A stretch of 64,000 nucleotides of DNA, from NCBI GenBank assembly GCA_947095535.1, contig OX352774.1:238291825-238355824 (forward strand). Reading direction: 5' to 3'. Every line of letters begins with the position of its first letter. Within the stretch, counting starts at the first letter, position 1. The notes under the pieces were generated by a model, which made no database searches, was not told the DNA's origin, and saw only the letters and a program-made list of their open reading frames with translations. This DNA comes from Poecilobothrus nobilitatus (lineage: Eukaryota > Arthropoda > Insecta > Diptera > Dolichopodidae). The translations under genes were made by a program, and so were the position numbers. Shown here piece after piece: positions 21,736 through 33,500 of the stretch.

Positions 21736-22812
21736 TTTAGTTTTTTTTTTTTTGTTTTTATGGTCAATTTCATTTATTATGGGGATGAAAATTTATGTTT
21801 AGTTGGCACTGTTTTGATGTTCTGATGTTCCAAAAGAAACGACAACTTATACGATTGTGATCCCATAAATATTGGGTTTGGTTTGTTTTGTTGGATAACA
21901 TTAAGGAACTAAAAACAAAAAAAAGAAGAAAAGAAAGTTTGAATGTTATTACTCCTTAATGGATATCTCAATTTTATTGTATATAAATTTTGTAACCCTT
22001 ACACTGAATGTCCTTTTTTTTTTTTTTTAGATCTTTATATTGAATTCTGCACATTGAATAGTGGGAATAATTTTTTTTCTGATCATTGCAAGATTTTGTT
22101 TTTTTTTATTTTTGTATTTTATTTGGAAATTTTTATTTTTGATAATTTATGTAAGTTTTTTTCTTTTTTGTTTTAAAGTTCATGTACAATAATTTACTAA
22201 ACGTTTTTGTTTTGTTTTTTTTTTTTTGTAAATAAATACTAGTTATAAAGATACTATTTGTTTCTAGATGATCAAATTTTCTTTTGAATATTTATTTGAA
22301 ACTTTTTTAATATTTATATTTTTCTGATTTAAAAATAATGATTATTGTTATGCTCAACTGAATTTTGTTTTATTTATTTTATTTGTTAGATTCCTTAAAA
22401 AACAGGATATTTTAAAAGTGAAAAAAGTAAAATTAGTAAGATTGAAGTAAACAAGATTTAAAACGATAATAAAATTTTTTTAAAAAGAATAAATTATAGT
22501 TTTTTTTAAGTTTTTCTTTTTCTATTAATAATAATATAAAATATCTGATAATCAAAAAAAAGACTAGTAAATGTTGTTCTATGATTGAAAAATATCTGGG
22601 ATTTTTAAAATTATTGCATAGTTAAATTTAATGTAATGTTAGTAGAATTATTGTCAAGATATTTTTCAAGTATGAAGACTATGTTTTAATAAATATTTAT
22701 ATTAAATTGAAAATTATGTTTAACTAAATATTAGTTTATTAGAGACTAATCAGAAACAGTATGAAATGTACCACTTGATAATCATCTTTTATTGATAAGA
22801 ATTGCCATGTCA
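21736..22812. other. AT-rich filler
   Basis: T-rich sequence. The frame at 21943-22176 is Phe-rich and not credible. Confidence 0.55.
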
Positions 22813-22879
22813 GGGGCCTCGGTGGCCTAGTGGGTAGGAGCGTATAAAATATGGTGTAAACACTGAGGGAGTGTGGGTT
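22813..22879 (+). mobile_element. SINE family S1, 3'-truncated copy
   Basis: GGGGCCTCGGTGGCCTAGTGGG and the following region match the S1 head with a perfect A box (TGGCCTAGTGG). The match stops at 'gtgtgggtt', inside the B box, so the tail is lost. Just downstream a 'tgacaaattgccaaa' unit is present twice (about 22886-22930), which may mark the rearrangement that removed the 3' part. Confidence 0.8.
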
Positions 22880-22944
22880 TTCCTCATGACAAATTGCCAA
22901 AGGTGAAAGATTACTGACAAATTGCCAAACTGAAAAGATTTGCT

Positions 22945-23192
22945 TATTTTTTCCTTTTCACTCCTATTAGTTAAATAAAGTTTTCAGTTTCATTAATTTC
23001 AGTAAGCTATTGATTATTCAGCTGCAGCTATTGTACAAAACTATAAGGTATTACTTATCTAATTACAAACTTATTATCTAAGACAAGAATAATTTTTATT
23101 ATTACATATTTTATTATATATTACAATAACATACTTGTTTATATACTTGTATAAACAAGTATGTTATACTTGTATATATATATTATATATAT

Positions 23193-23237
<45 letters not shown>

Positions 23238-23399
23238 ACTTGTATATATATATACTTGTTTTTATTTTATAATATTATACTAATTATATTATATTATAAG
23301 AAAAAATTATAAAATTTTTTTTTTAGTTATTAATCTGATATGACCCAACTGGAATTTGAACCCAAGACCTTTTGAATGACCATTACACCATTGGCTGCA
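22945..23399 (-). mobile_element. SINE family S2, long copy with AT expansion
   Basis: In reverse complement it starts with 'gcagccaatggtgtaatgg', a tRNA-like head with B-box region 'gggttcaaattcc', then the body 'ttcttataatataatataat', 'ttgtacaatagctgcagctg' and the 3' end 'taggagtgaaaaggaaaa'. All of these align with the 423-bp copy at 26516. The middle is expanded by an AT microsatellite (about 23168-23245). No clear target duplication was found. Confidence 0.75.
23126..23245. repeat. 18-bp perfect hairpin plus AT microsatellite
   Basis: Bases 23126-23143 pair perfectly with 23150-23167 around a 6-base loop (TACTTG). This is followed by a TA dinucleotide run of about 75 bases containing further 'tacttgtatata' units. 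It lies inside an S2 copy, so it is probably a replication-slippage expansion of the SINE body. Confidence 0.8.
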
Positions 23400-26309
23400 T
23401 TACTTAACCCCTACAATACATAATTGGCTGGATTATGTGTACTAATTAAAAATGTCTTAAATGAATTGTAAAACTTCAAAAATCTATATCATCTATAATC
23501 TAAGCAGTAGAAGTAGAAATACTGCCATCTATATAGAAGTAGAATTCTAAATTAATTTTTTTAAAAAAACTCGTATGATAAAATCAATAAATTTTACTTA
23601 AATCAATTTATTATAAAAGTTAAAAATGAATCAACAATCAAAATCAATTAAAAGTTAAGTTAAAGCTTAAAAGTTATTTCATTAGTTACATATTCCTTAG
23701 TAAACGATTCCACTACACGTTATACTTTAAAACGTTTAATAAAATATTTAACCCTAACAAATGGCAATAGTATGTATACTTATTTAAATTTTTTAAAAAT
23801 CCTTTTTGGTTTTTATTGGAATAAAATAAGATAATGTAAGAATTTCAAATTTTTTTTACCTTCAAATTAAGCTTTTTTTTCTGATTTTTCCAACAAATTT
23901 TTTTTTTTTTTTTTTTTAAATCAAATCCTATACCAATAATATTAAAAATGAAAATTCGCAAAAAATTTTGATAAAAAAGTAATGTTATAACAAAAATTTC
24001 AAAATTTTCGTGTGCCTTTTGAAATTTACTTTAATACTTTATGGTTGATAGATAATTTTTTTTTTTTTTTTCAAGTATCATTAGATTGAAAAATCTTCAT
24101 ATAGATTGGCATCAATTTTCTAAATATGTAAAAAAAAAAACAAAAAAAACCAAGTATTAAAGTCACTTTCTTTTTATTTCTTTTTTTCACCCACAACAAC
24201 GATATATACGGAGATACAAAAATCAACAAGTCCTTCAAATTCAAGCCCTTCTTTTACAGATAACTATATCGTATCGTATTTTTTCTCATTTCTTCCAAAA
24301 AACTTTTATTCAAGTATATACATATACTCGTATATAGACAAGTATATAATATACTTGCATAAAAGTATACATATATGATTAAAAATAGCAAACATCTAAA
24401 GTTTATCATTTCACAATGATGATGGTCCACATTTTGATTAACCATCAAAAAGATAATAGATATTATGCAATTTCCATATCATCAATTTTTCAATATAGTA
24501 TTTTGTATATATGTATATTGTGTTTGCATAATATAGAAGTGTGTGCAATTTTCTTTTCCCGATTTTCTATTCTATTTTTTTTTTTTTTTTTTTTTTGCAA
24601 TCAAATATTTGAATTGATTTATTGGAGCTTCAATTCAAAATACATCTTTACCAACATTTTCTAAGAACTGGAAATTGTTTGTATACCATATTGTAATGAT
24701 AAACAGATGCACTAAAAATACAGTAGATGTTAATGTGAATGCGTATATAAAAGTGAATTTTGAAGTAGGTATATTTAGATTACTTTTTAGCGAGTTCATT
24801 TATTAGATTCTCTTGGTAAGATACCAAGCAATAAATAGAATAGAAGTGAAAATAAATTCAATTCACACGTATTTATAGTTTTTCTGTTTTTTTTTTTCTT
24901 TTTTTGTTGGGGTAGGTTTAAATGAAATTCTTTAAAAATTCAAAAAAATTCATTGAAAATGCAGTTGAGAATAAAAAAGATTTTATAATTTTAATTGTTA
25001 TAAGTATACAAGAGAATAAGGTATGAGATTAATAATGGAAAATTGTTTACTTAAAATGTTGGTAATGATTTGCAATGCTAAGGGAGTTGCATAACGAAAT
25101 GATTGTAAATAATTTCATACTATTTCACATTATTTAAATATTGATTTTAGTTAGAAAGCAACGAAAGCATAGTTTTTTCTGAAAAATTAAAATTCAAAAA
25201 AGAAAAAAATCTTCACATATGTATAAATGGAAAATGGATCAAAATTTTGTTATAATAGATTTCAAATAATATGAGTGATGCATATAAGGCATTAGCGAAA
25301 TAAAGACAGCACACTAAAAACTGATTTCTTTTTCGGATTTAAGATCAAATTGTCAGATTAATATCTAACATTTCATACAGACCAGTAAAATAATAAGAAG
25401 ACAAACGTCCAATAAAATTCATTAATTTCTATTGAAAATTAATTTTATTTAAATCATTTTGTTATTGTGAAATGTGATATTTTTAATTGCAGCAAATAAA
25501 AAAAAAAAAAAAACAAAAAACACTGAAATAATTTCGAACCGATTATCAAAGAGTTCAAATATTTTTCCTTTTATTTTTAATTTTTTTTTTTTTTTTTGAA
25601 AAATTATACACCTTACATTTTTTTACTATTAAATTTGTTATAGTATAATTTATGTCTAGACAAAAAAAAACAAACCCAATCAACCAATCGGCCAACTGAA
25701 TAAACCAATCGAAATTTTTCATTGCATTTGCAATGATGATGAAATATTCGATTAAATTTTTGCGGTTTAAAAAGTTTTTTTTGTTTTTTTTTTTTGCTTA
25801 TTATTGTTCCGGACAAAATTGAAAATTACCAACATGGTGGTGAATAGTGACTTTATTAAAGAAAATCAAAAAAAAAAAAAAAAAAAAAAAGAAAAATGCT
25901 CAAATTTGTAAAATAGTTACTGTTGTAACATAAGAGATAATTAAAACTGACAAAAATTTAATTATATTTTGGCAGTCATTAACATTTTTGATGTCTGAAA
26001 ATTTGAACATAATAGAAAAGTTTAAAATTGCACTGATTTTCTTAAATTGATTCATCGAAATTATATTGTAAAATGTGTTGGAAAAAAGAACATCAATACA
26101 AGAATCAGATGCTGCAAATTATATTATTCTTTTATTTTAAAAATGGCAATTGAATAATTATTAGAGTAAATGAACATACTTAAAGAAAATTGGTGTAGAA
26201 AATGACGTTACATGAAAGATTCTCTCAAAACGAAGAAGAGATTCCAGGATACATACTAAAATACTATGGAGCTTTACTCTTAGCAAGATATGTACATTTA
26301 GGAGTATAT
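23400..26309. other. AT-rich filler
   Basis: Homopolymer runs, including A runs near 25499-25515 and 25868-25890. Simple 'tatacatatact' stretches lie near 24315-24375, and a short 'aaccaatcg' repetition near 25682-25711. No gene or named element. The frames at 24416-24664 and 25613-25816 are noise. Confidence 0.5.
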
Positions 26310-26405
26310 TGCTTTGCCAACATACATATATATTGCTGACAGTTTATTATATATATATAATGAACTGAATATATATATAATGAACTGTCCAGCAATACAC
26401 CCTAC
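26310..26405. repeat. AT-rich inverted repeat around TATA runs
   Basis: 'attgctgacagtttattata' (near 26331) pairs imperfectly with 'tataatgaactgtccagcaa' (near 26376), around an internal 'atatatataatgaactg' that occurs twice. It could be a small palindromic element or a local rearrangement. Confidence 0.45.
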
Positions 26406-26515
26406 ACATATATTTACTTGGATGCAGTAGGGCTGAAAAAAGTATTGTAAGTTGAGGCAAAATTCAAAAAATTCAAGGGAAGCATTTACAGCACAATAAT
26501 ATAATCTATTCTAAT

Positions 26516-26938
26516 ACAGCCAATGGTGTAGTGATTAAGACACCCGCCTTTCTTACGAATGATCTCGGGTTCAAACCCCGGCTTAGTCATATAGATTAAT
26601 AAAAAATAATATAAATTTTTCTTATAATGTAATGTAATATAATAATTAGTAGAATATAATTAAAATTAAAAATAGGTATATATGTCTTACAAATTATTAA
26701 TATCTTATTGTAATAGGTACCTATAAAATGAAATAATAATAAACCATAATTCTTGTATAAGATAATAGATGTCGTAGACAAAACCGAAATTTCTCTAGAG
26801 TCTTGTACAATAACTACAGCCGAGTATGGCTGACAATGGCTTAGTGAAATAATGATTTCAGAAACTGAAGCTTAGTCAAATATGAATAAATGACTTAGTG
26901 GAATTCCTATGCTCCTTATAGGAGTGGGAAGGAAGAAA
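26516..26938 (+). mobile_element. SINE family S2, full-length copy, 18-bp target duplication
   Basis: A 423-bp retroposon bounded by the perfect 18-bp direct repeat AATATAATCTATTCTAAT (26498-26515 and 26939-26956). The head is tRNA-like: A-box-like TGGTGTAGTGA (26524-26534), B box GGTTCAAACCC (26568-26578) in a CGGG/CCCG stem. The body is AT-rich with 'cttataatgtaatgtaatat', then a GC-richer part ('tcttgtacaataactacagc', 'ggcttagtgaaataatga'). It ends in a near-palindromic CTCCTTATAGGAG and 'ggaaggaagaaa'. The long duplication indicates LINE-type target-primed insertion. It is not a tRNA gene because the acceptor ends pair over only about four bases. Confidence 0.9.
26524..26578 (+). promoter_or_regulatory. 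Internal Pol III promoter of S2 copy
   Basis: The A-box-like TGGTGTAGTGA misses only the final G of the consensus. The B box GGTTCAAACCC differs from the consensus by one base (A for G). Spacing is tRNA-like. Confidence 0.65.
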
Positions 26939-27040
26939 AATATAATCTATTCTAATCAAATCTAATTCTAAATACTAAAGTTTTAAATTTTTACTTGTTT
27001 GAAGAAAATTCTTTAAGTAGCATAAAAAAATATGAGTAAT

Positions 27041-27712
27041 TCCTATTACCTTAAATTTTTTTTCCCCTTAAGGGAGGTGGGACTCTTCCAAAGACACCAA
27101 GAATTTTTCCTTGGTAATGTCAGATTCTTACTGACTAAATCCACCTCCCCCTTTATCCAATATAATGGGATGAAACCGTTATTTACTAATGCAGTATATT
27201 GGCTAGGGAGTAGGGATAGGAAAGGATTGAAAATGGATGCGGATTGAACATTGAACATTGAATTGGGAGTGGGATGTAAGGAATCAATGCATCCGCCTAT
27301 TATGATTAGTATTTTGCTAACAGTGACTATACCCGTTACAATAGTTACAACATGCAGTAGTATATACCACATTACTGGTAAAGTAAATTTTGAGGGCAAC
27401 CCCACTGTTACTGTAGCAGCTATTATTATTGAAATTAATATTCTTATTAATATTATTATAATTTTTACTACAAAGTCAGGGCCATTAGTGGATTACAACG
27501 TGCTGTAGTATATATACCTTCCCGCATGATATAACGAATGATAGATCCACTCTAGCAGCTATTATTATTACTATTAATTATACGATATACTTTACAACGA
27601 TATGAAATTACTACATATTTTTTATTTATATGACCTGACAGGGATTTGAATCGAAGACCCTTCGATTGAAAGATTGGCGACTTAACCATTACGCCAGGAT
27701 CAGATAACTATT
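27041..27712 (-). mobile_element. SINE-like element: tRNA head fused to R-D repeat
   Basis: On the minus strand a tRNA-like head begins near 27712, with A box TGGCGTAATGG (27686-27696) and B-box-like GATTCAAATCC (27642-27652). It is followed by the R-D repeat down to about 27050, which ends in 'cctcccttaaggggaaaa', an A-rich end preceded by the palindrome CCCTTAAGGG. The R-D part also occurs headless at 7277-7760. This suggests one element of about 670 bp, though a SINE head sitting next to an unrelated repeat is possible. The frames at 27032-27247, 27251-27508 and 27046-27405 are readings of this repeat, not genes. Confidence 0.55.
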
Positions 27713-29046
27713 AAATATTGGTTCAGTGAATTAAAATCCATGAAAATAAAGCCCTTGTATTAAATTCTTTTTGAATTTGCATTAACTACCATATTACAAA
27801 AAAAAGTAAGGAGCTATTGTAGCTTTACTATGTCACACGCTATATAAGATTATGCGTAAAAAAAACCATCGTAAACATCATGTTTTTTGAAAACAAAAAC
27901 TCTTAATTTTGGAAGCAATTTTCCAATTTTTCAACTCTTTAAATAAAAACATTGTTAGCACAGTACTAAAACTAAACAAGGGATACAGATACGGTACACT
28001 AGAAGATAGTCTTTGACTAGCTAAGATGAATCTATTACTCTGATTATCACTGTGTTAGACATGTTTTATGGGTTTTTCGAGTAGACTTTAACTTTTAGAC
28101 TTTGTTTAATTACCAAAATGCCTACAAACTGGAGCAAAGATATTTTCTATACAGACTATGAGTATAAGTATTTTATTTTTAAAAAAAACGCAATACTAAG
28201 AATTTAAAAACCAAAAAGTGGTTTTTGGTGGTGGGATTCTGTCGCGTCATTAATTATAACTAATATTAAAGAATAAATATTTTTGGTAAAATTTTAATTA
28301 TCTGATATGAAAAAAAACAAAATTTCTTAAAATTGATGAAGATATTAATTGACAAACATATTTCTTAACTGTCAAATAAATTGGAAAAAAATTTTCTAAA
28401 AATGGAGTTTTAAATAAGAGATCAAAGTTATGGAAAACTTTTAATGTAAAAACAAAGCAATTTATTAAAAATTTTTATGTGATAAATATTTTCCGAGTAA
28501 TTCAATTTACATATTTTTCTATATTTTATTTGAAAATTAAGTAAATTTTAACTTACAAAGTATAAAAAAAAAAAATATTGAACGGAAAGAAAACTATTTT
28601 AATGCAAAATAATATTGCTGCTTTTCTTGTGTTGTGTAGGTATCTCTTTTCTTCTTTCATTTCTTAGTATCTATATGTACTTTAAATATTTTTTTTTTGG
28701 AAAAAAGCAAATTCTTTATCAAGATATTTTATATATATGTATATGTGTGTTTAAAGTTTAAAAACAAAAAGTTTTTAGTGTATACTAAACTTTTTATTCA
28801 CATTCATATCATTAAATTTGCATAATAATTGCATAAGATAATATTTAATGTTTTTGTTTTTAAATTTTGTATTAATTTGTAAAATAAAAAAAAAATTATA
28901 CTTTTTCCAAATGAAAATAGGGATTTGATAATTAAAATTAACTTAATTTTTTTTTTTGAAAAATAAATTGTAATAATATGTTTTAATTTACTCGTTGCGT
29001 TTGGTAATGACCTTAAAGAAATTGGTTTCACGAACTTACACCCATA
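27713..29046. other. AT-rich filler
   Basis: No supported feature. A short palindromic 'ccaaaaagtggtttttgg' lies near 28211. Confidence 0.45.
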
Positions 29047-29667
29047 TGAACTAATGTCCAAATCAAAAATAAACCAACTTTTTAAATTAAAAATTCTAAT
29101 TTTGTAACCATTTCTAATGTCCTTTCTAATTATGTTTTTTACATAAATTGGCCCCGACTATTTTAAAATCTTTAGGATTTCGTTAGGATTCAGGATTTCC
29201 ATAATTTGTTTCACGATGGTTTGTTTACGGCAGCCCCCACTATTTTAAATTCTTTGATGTTGAAATATGTATGTAAAAGAAATAATTAAGAAAGATTTTA
29301 GAAATGATTCCAAAATCAGGTTAATACAAATAAAAATCAGTTTTCTCCAGAATTCAATCCTAAAATTCCTCCGAATTCAAAATGTCGTATATAAATATTC
29401 TGGAAAATGGGATTTTGAATCCAACTTTAAAACCGTTTCTCCTTCGTTTTTTTTGATGTTATTTCATTTGTTTTGGGTATAGGTAAGTTTATTTATTTTG
29501 AACATTAGTTCATTATATTTAGAAAATTACATTTAGAGTTTGACGTTTATTTTATGTTATTTTATTGACTAAAACCAAATCAAAAGTGTATGAAAAATGA
29601 CTTTTGATCGTTAATTCATAAACTAACGTCCAATTTATTTTTTCATTTGGACGTTAGTTAGTTTAGT
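29047..29667. mobile_element. Inverted-repeat element carrying R-C
   Basis: 'atgaactaatgtccaaatca' (29047) is mirrored at the right by the complement of 'ttttttcatttggacgttag' (about 29638-29657). A perfect 13-bp hairpin (29621-29633 with 29647-29659) marks the right end. The interior (29100-29470) shares 'tttgtaaccatttcta', 'tttctaattatgttttttac' and 'tcctaaaattcctccgaatt' with R-C at 17.5 and 59.9 kb. It looks like another non-autonomous foldback-type DNA element. No target duplication was identified. Confidence 0.45.
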
Positions 29668-29934
29668 CATTTAAAATATTCAAAAAATCATCAAATTTTC
29701 AAAAAAAAAATAAAATAAAATGTCTGATTTACAGTAAAATTAGAATAATGATTATGCTTGCGTTTTCTAAAGCAGAAGATAAACATTTTGCACTGTAAAT
29801 TTAGTTTTTAAATGAATCGGCGCAGCATACTATAAAATATTTTATGTTTGTAGAAGAGTAAATCTGCAGGAAAATTATTCTAACTAAATAGTATCTACTG
29901 AAAATTGCTTTTTAACACATTCCCAAAAAAATTT

Positions 29935-30545
29935 TGAAAAAATGTGCCTATTAGTTTCACTCTGTCCGTTCGTCCATCCGTCCGTCTGTTTGCAAAGTTT
30001 CTACACCGTTAAAGATAGAAAAAAATAATTTTTATCCATGGTCACATATAAAAATTAATATTGTAGAAAAACTTTTTCATGTAGCCCCATCCATTACGGA
30101 GCTACAGCCCCTCAAACTTTGAAAAAGCCCTCGGTTTAAATGCGTATATTTCAGGTTCTGTTAAACATTTTCAATCTGAAAAAGCCATTCGACAGGAATT
30201 TTCTTTACCTTTCTAGGCACTTGAAATTTTAGAACTAGTATAAGTTTCCTAAGAAAATTTTTTCAACCGCCCCCTGTTTATGAGCTATTAAGGCTCAAAA
30301 ATTGAAAATTTGTTATTTTTAAATATCTGTAACTTAGGCACCTGTGCACGTGCATTAACAGTTTTTCATTGTTAGGGCTCCGGATTTACAGCTCCTCAAA
30401 ATTGCAAAAAAGGCTTATTTCACATTCTTTTTTATATGAAATTGTCAAATTTTGGTGCAAGTCACAATTCTAAACAGGTTGTATTATCTTTTGAAAACGT
30501 GCGTTTTTAAAAACCGTAATTTTACATTCTGTCTAGTTTTTTCGT
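29935..30545 (-). repeat. Dispersed repeat R-A, copy 5
   Basis: In reverse complement this is the cleanest R-A 3' end: 'tttaacggtgtagaaacttt' followed by a GGAC-rich tract (complement of 29964-29989), then 'agagtgaaactaataggca' and a T-rich end. Other landmarks such as 'cataaacagggggcggttga' and 'aacttatactagttctaaaa' are present. Confidence 0.8.
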
Positions 30546-33500
30546 AATCGTAATCGTTAGTAAAAATTGAAATTGATTTTAAAATATAGATTAAAACAAC
30601 AATTTTTTGTCTATATAATCTTATATCAGTATTTTTCTATTTAAATCGCACATAATTTGTTAAAATTTGCTTCGCTATTTTCCCATACATTTAACTAGGT
30701 TATGTTTAACTGTTATTAAATATTTTTTTTTTAAATGTTAATAAATTTTTTAAGGACATTATCAACAAAAGAATAATACAAAATATACTGTAATAATCTA
30801 AAAAATAAATAATACTGTAATAACCTAAATTCATAAGAGATGTAACCTAATTAAGATAATCGTAATCTTAAAATATGCGTGTAAGTAGGAATTAGTATAT
30901 AATTTTAATAATGTCCTTAAACAAATATAGAAACAAATTTGCAAAAATACTATAAAAAATTTTCTTTACAAATACATTGAACCACAATAAGAATAATAAT
31001 TTCCAAAAAATATATTGAGCAGAAATAAATAATCTTATTTTCTTTATATCCTATTTTCTTTTGAACTATAAGTTCAAAATCCTTTAAAACAATTTTTATG
31101 TTCATTTATTGTATTTTTTTTTTTTCCATATTTCTTTATTATATTTTATATCTACTCATATTTGTTCTATTAGTAAACATTAACATTAAATAATACAAAA
31201 TATATAAAAATAAACAAAAATAAAATAACGGCATTTTTCTTGTTCAAAGTTTATCTTTAAATTTTACCAGTTCCTAGTTGAAATATTTTAAAGAATATTC
31301 AAAATTCCTCTTTAAAAATTCTGAAAAATCTGAACAAAAAAAAATATCCAATAACGAACGCGTAATATGGCAATACTGTATTAATAGTGTATAAAATATT
31401 GTTAAGTAAATACGAAAAAAAAAAAAACTAACGGTTCTTTAATGATTTTTTTTTTTTGTGCTTTGGCGGATATCATCCCATTTGACAATCAAATTGGCGC
31501 CACTTTGACAGCATAAAAAACTGATGTTCTTTTGCTGTTCTAATTTTTTTCCTTCTTATTGTTATTATATTCGTCTAGATGGGGTTCCCCCCTACTTTTA
31601 TATTTTACTTGAAATGAAAATTTATCATAGTTTTGATTGGAGGGTTACAAAAATACAAAAATAGAAGGAATACTTTTCAAAAAAATTGTGAAAAATCTGA
31701 GGGGAGAAAAAAAATAAAAAAAATTTAAAAAGTAGAAATCATTGGAAAAAGACCCTCATATACTCATGTGATGCTATACATAACATATCCATAGTGCTAA
31801 CATCATATGAGTATGAGTTACATGAGCATTTAATTTACACGCATGGACATATTGTGAATCAAATATGAAATAAAATTTTAGTTTTAAATTTTAGTTTAAC
31901 AAGAACTAGCAATTAATTATTTACATGATTGTGAATATTTTATGATTGTTGAACCTTTTAATCTTCACATTGATTATAAATTTTCTTAGATTTTAAATTT
32001 TAGTCAAATCTAATTGACGATAGGAGCTTAAGAGATATACTATAACATAACATTTTATTTTAATAATTAAATGACTCAGCTTCAGTAATGATACATTAAC
32101 TGCTATTAATAAGCTTAGGTTAGTCTCGGAAAGTCAATTAATATTATTGTCAATAATTAGCTAACTGCTAATTGTTAAAAATTTTGATTCTTACTTAAGT
32201 CTAATTGCTTCTCCATTTTGGCTGCTTAGAAAACATATTTGTTTAATTTAGAAATATATTAATATATTAAACCACTCTTTTAGATACCATTATCATATTA
32301 ATAGAATATTTTTAAGTCAACATCTTTTAATTTAACAATTAAAATTATTGCTCATGTAAATAGAGTCTAATTAATATAAATTTCAAATAGTTCAACAACA
32401 TTTTTTTTTTTTTTTGTTTTTTAGTTATAAAACTTTACAAGGAATATTTTCTTTCTTTGGTTTACTTTGATGAATCATTCAGTCACCAAAACAATCATAT
32501 ACTTTTTAAACCAACAAATAAAATTCTTTTATACTTCAATATTACAAAATAAAGAAATATGGACATACACATACGGTTTATGCATACATGTATGTATGTA
32601 TATTAATAAAATCATTTTTATTTACGATAAGGATGCATTTATAAAAGTAAAACAAAGCAAAGAAAAGTATAATCAAAAAATTCAGAATAATTTTAGAGTA
32701 GTCCTTTAGAACAGTTTTAAAAGTTAAAAATAACACACACATATGTATCGATGTAATTGTGTGTATGGGTCCAGTTTTGTTACAAACAAAAAAAAATTCA
32801 AAAAAATAACGAAGAACTTTAATAAGAGTAGAATAAATTTTAAGTTGGTAAATAGTTTTTATTGAATGACTATATGAAACTAATAAAATTAGAAGACTTG
32901 TTAGTCCTTGAGCAAAAAAAGGAATATAAAATGAGATTTCTAACAATATTGAGTGCATACTGTTATTCTGTAAAACAATTCTTTAACCACCAGTAAAATA
33001 AAATTCTGAAAAGTATATTTTGAATATGATTTACAGTTTTTATAGAAATTTTTGCTTTTTAAAAATGTCGTATTAGTAAATAAATAACTGCTCTTAATAA
33101 AAAGAAAAAAAAAAGAAGCTTTTTACGTCTCCTTCTAACATTAATCAAAAAAGAAAAATTAAAAAAAAAAAAAGAATGTTTTTATTTTTGTTTACCTCTT
33201 GACAGTTAAAACGGCAGACATTATTGATTGAATTTTGTTTTTTTTTCTTGTTTTTTCTTTTGGTTTTGTATGGTTGTATGTCTGATTCTAGAAATTTATT
33301 TTACTTTTTTATTTTTCTTTCTCATTAGTGTTAATATAATTTCTCTTTTGCTCTAGTGCATTGCAATATACAAATAAATATGAACAAAATTAGTTTTCGT
33401 TACTTTTAAATTTTTCAAGTTTTGGTTTTTTTTTTTTTTTTTTTGAATAAAAGATTAGTAGTGTCATTTTAATCTGAAGTATGACTATTTTTTTTGTGGT

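Noticed and set aside
26524..26595. Possible functional tRNA gene
   Set aside because: The acceptor ends pair over only about four bases, the A box misses its last base, and the sequence is the 5' head of a 423-bp unit bounded by an 18-bp duplication. It is a SINE head.
27032..27508. Three open frames of 71-119 codons
   Set aside because: All fall within the R-D repeat, overlap each other on both strands, and the aligned R-D copy at 7.3 kb does not preserve them.
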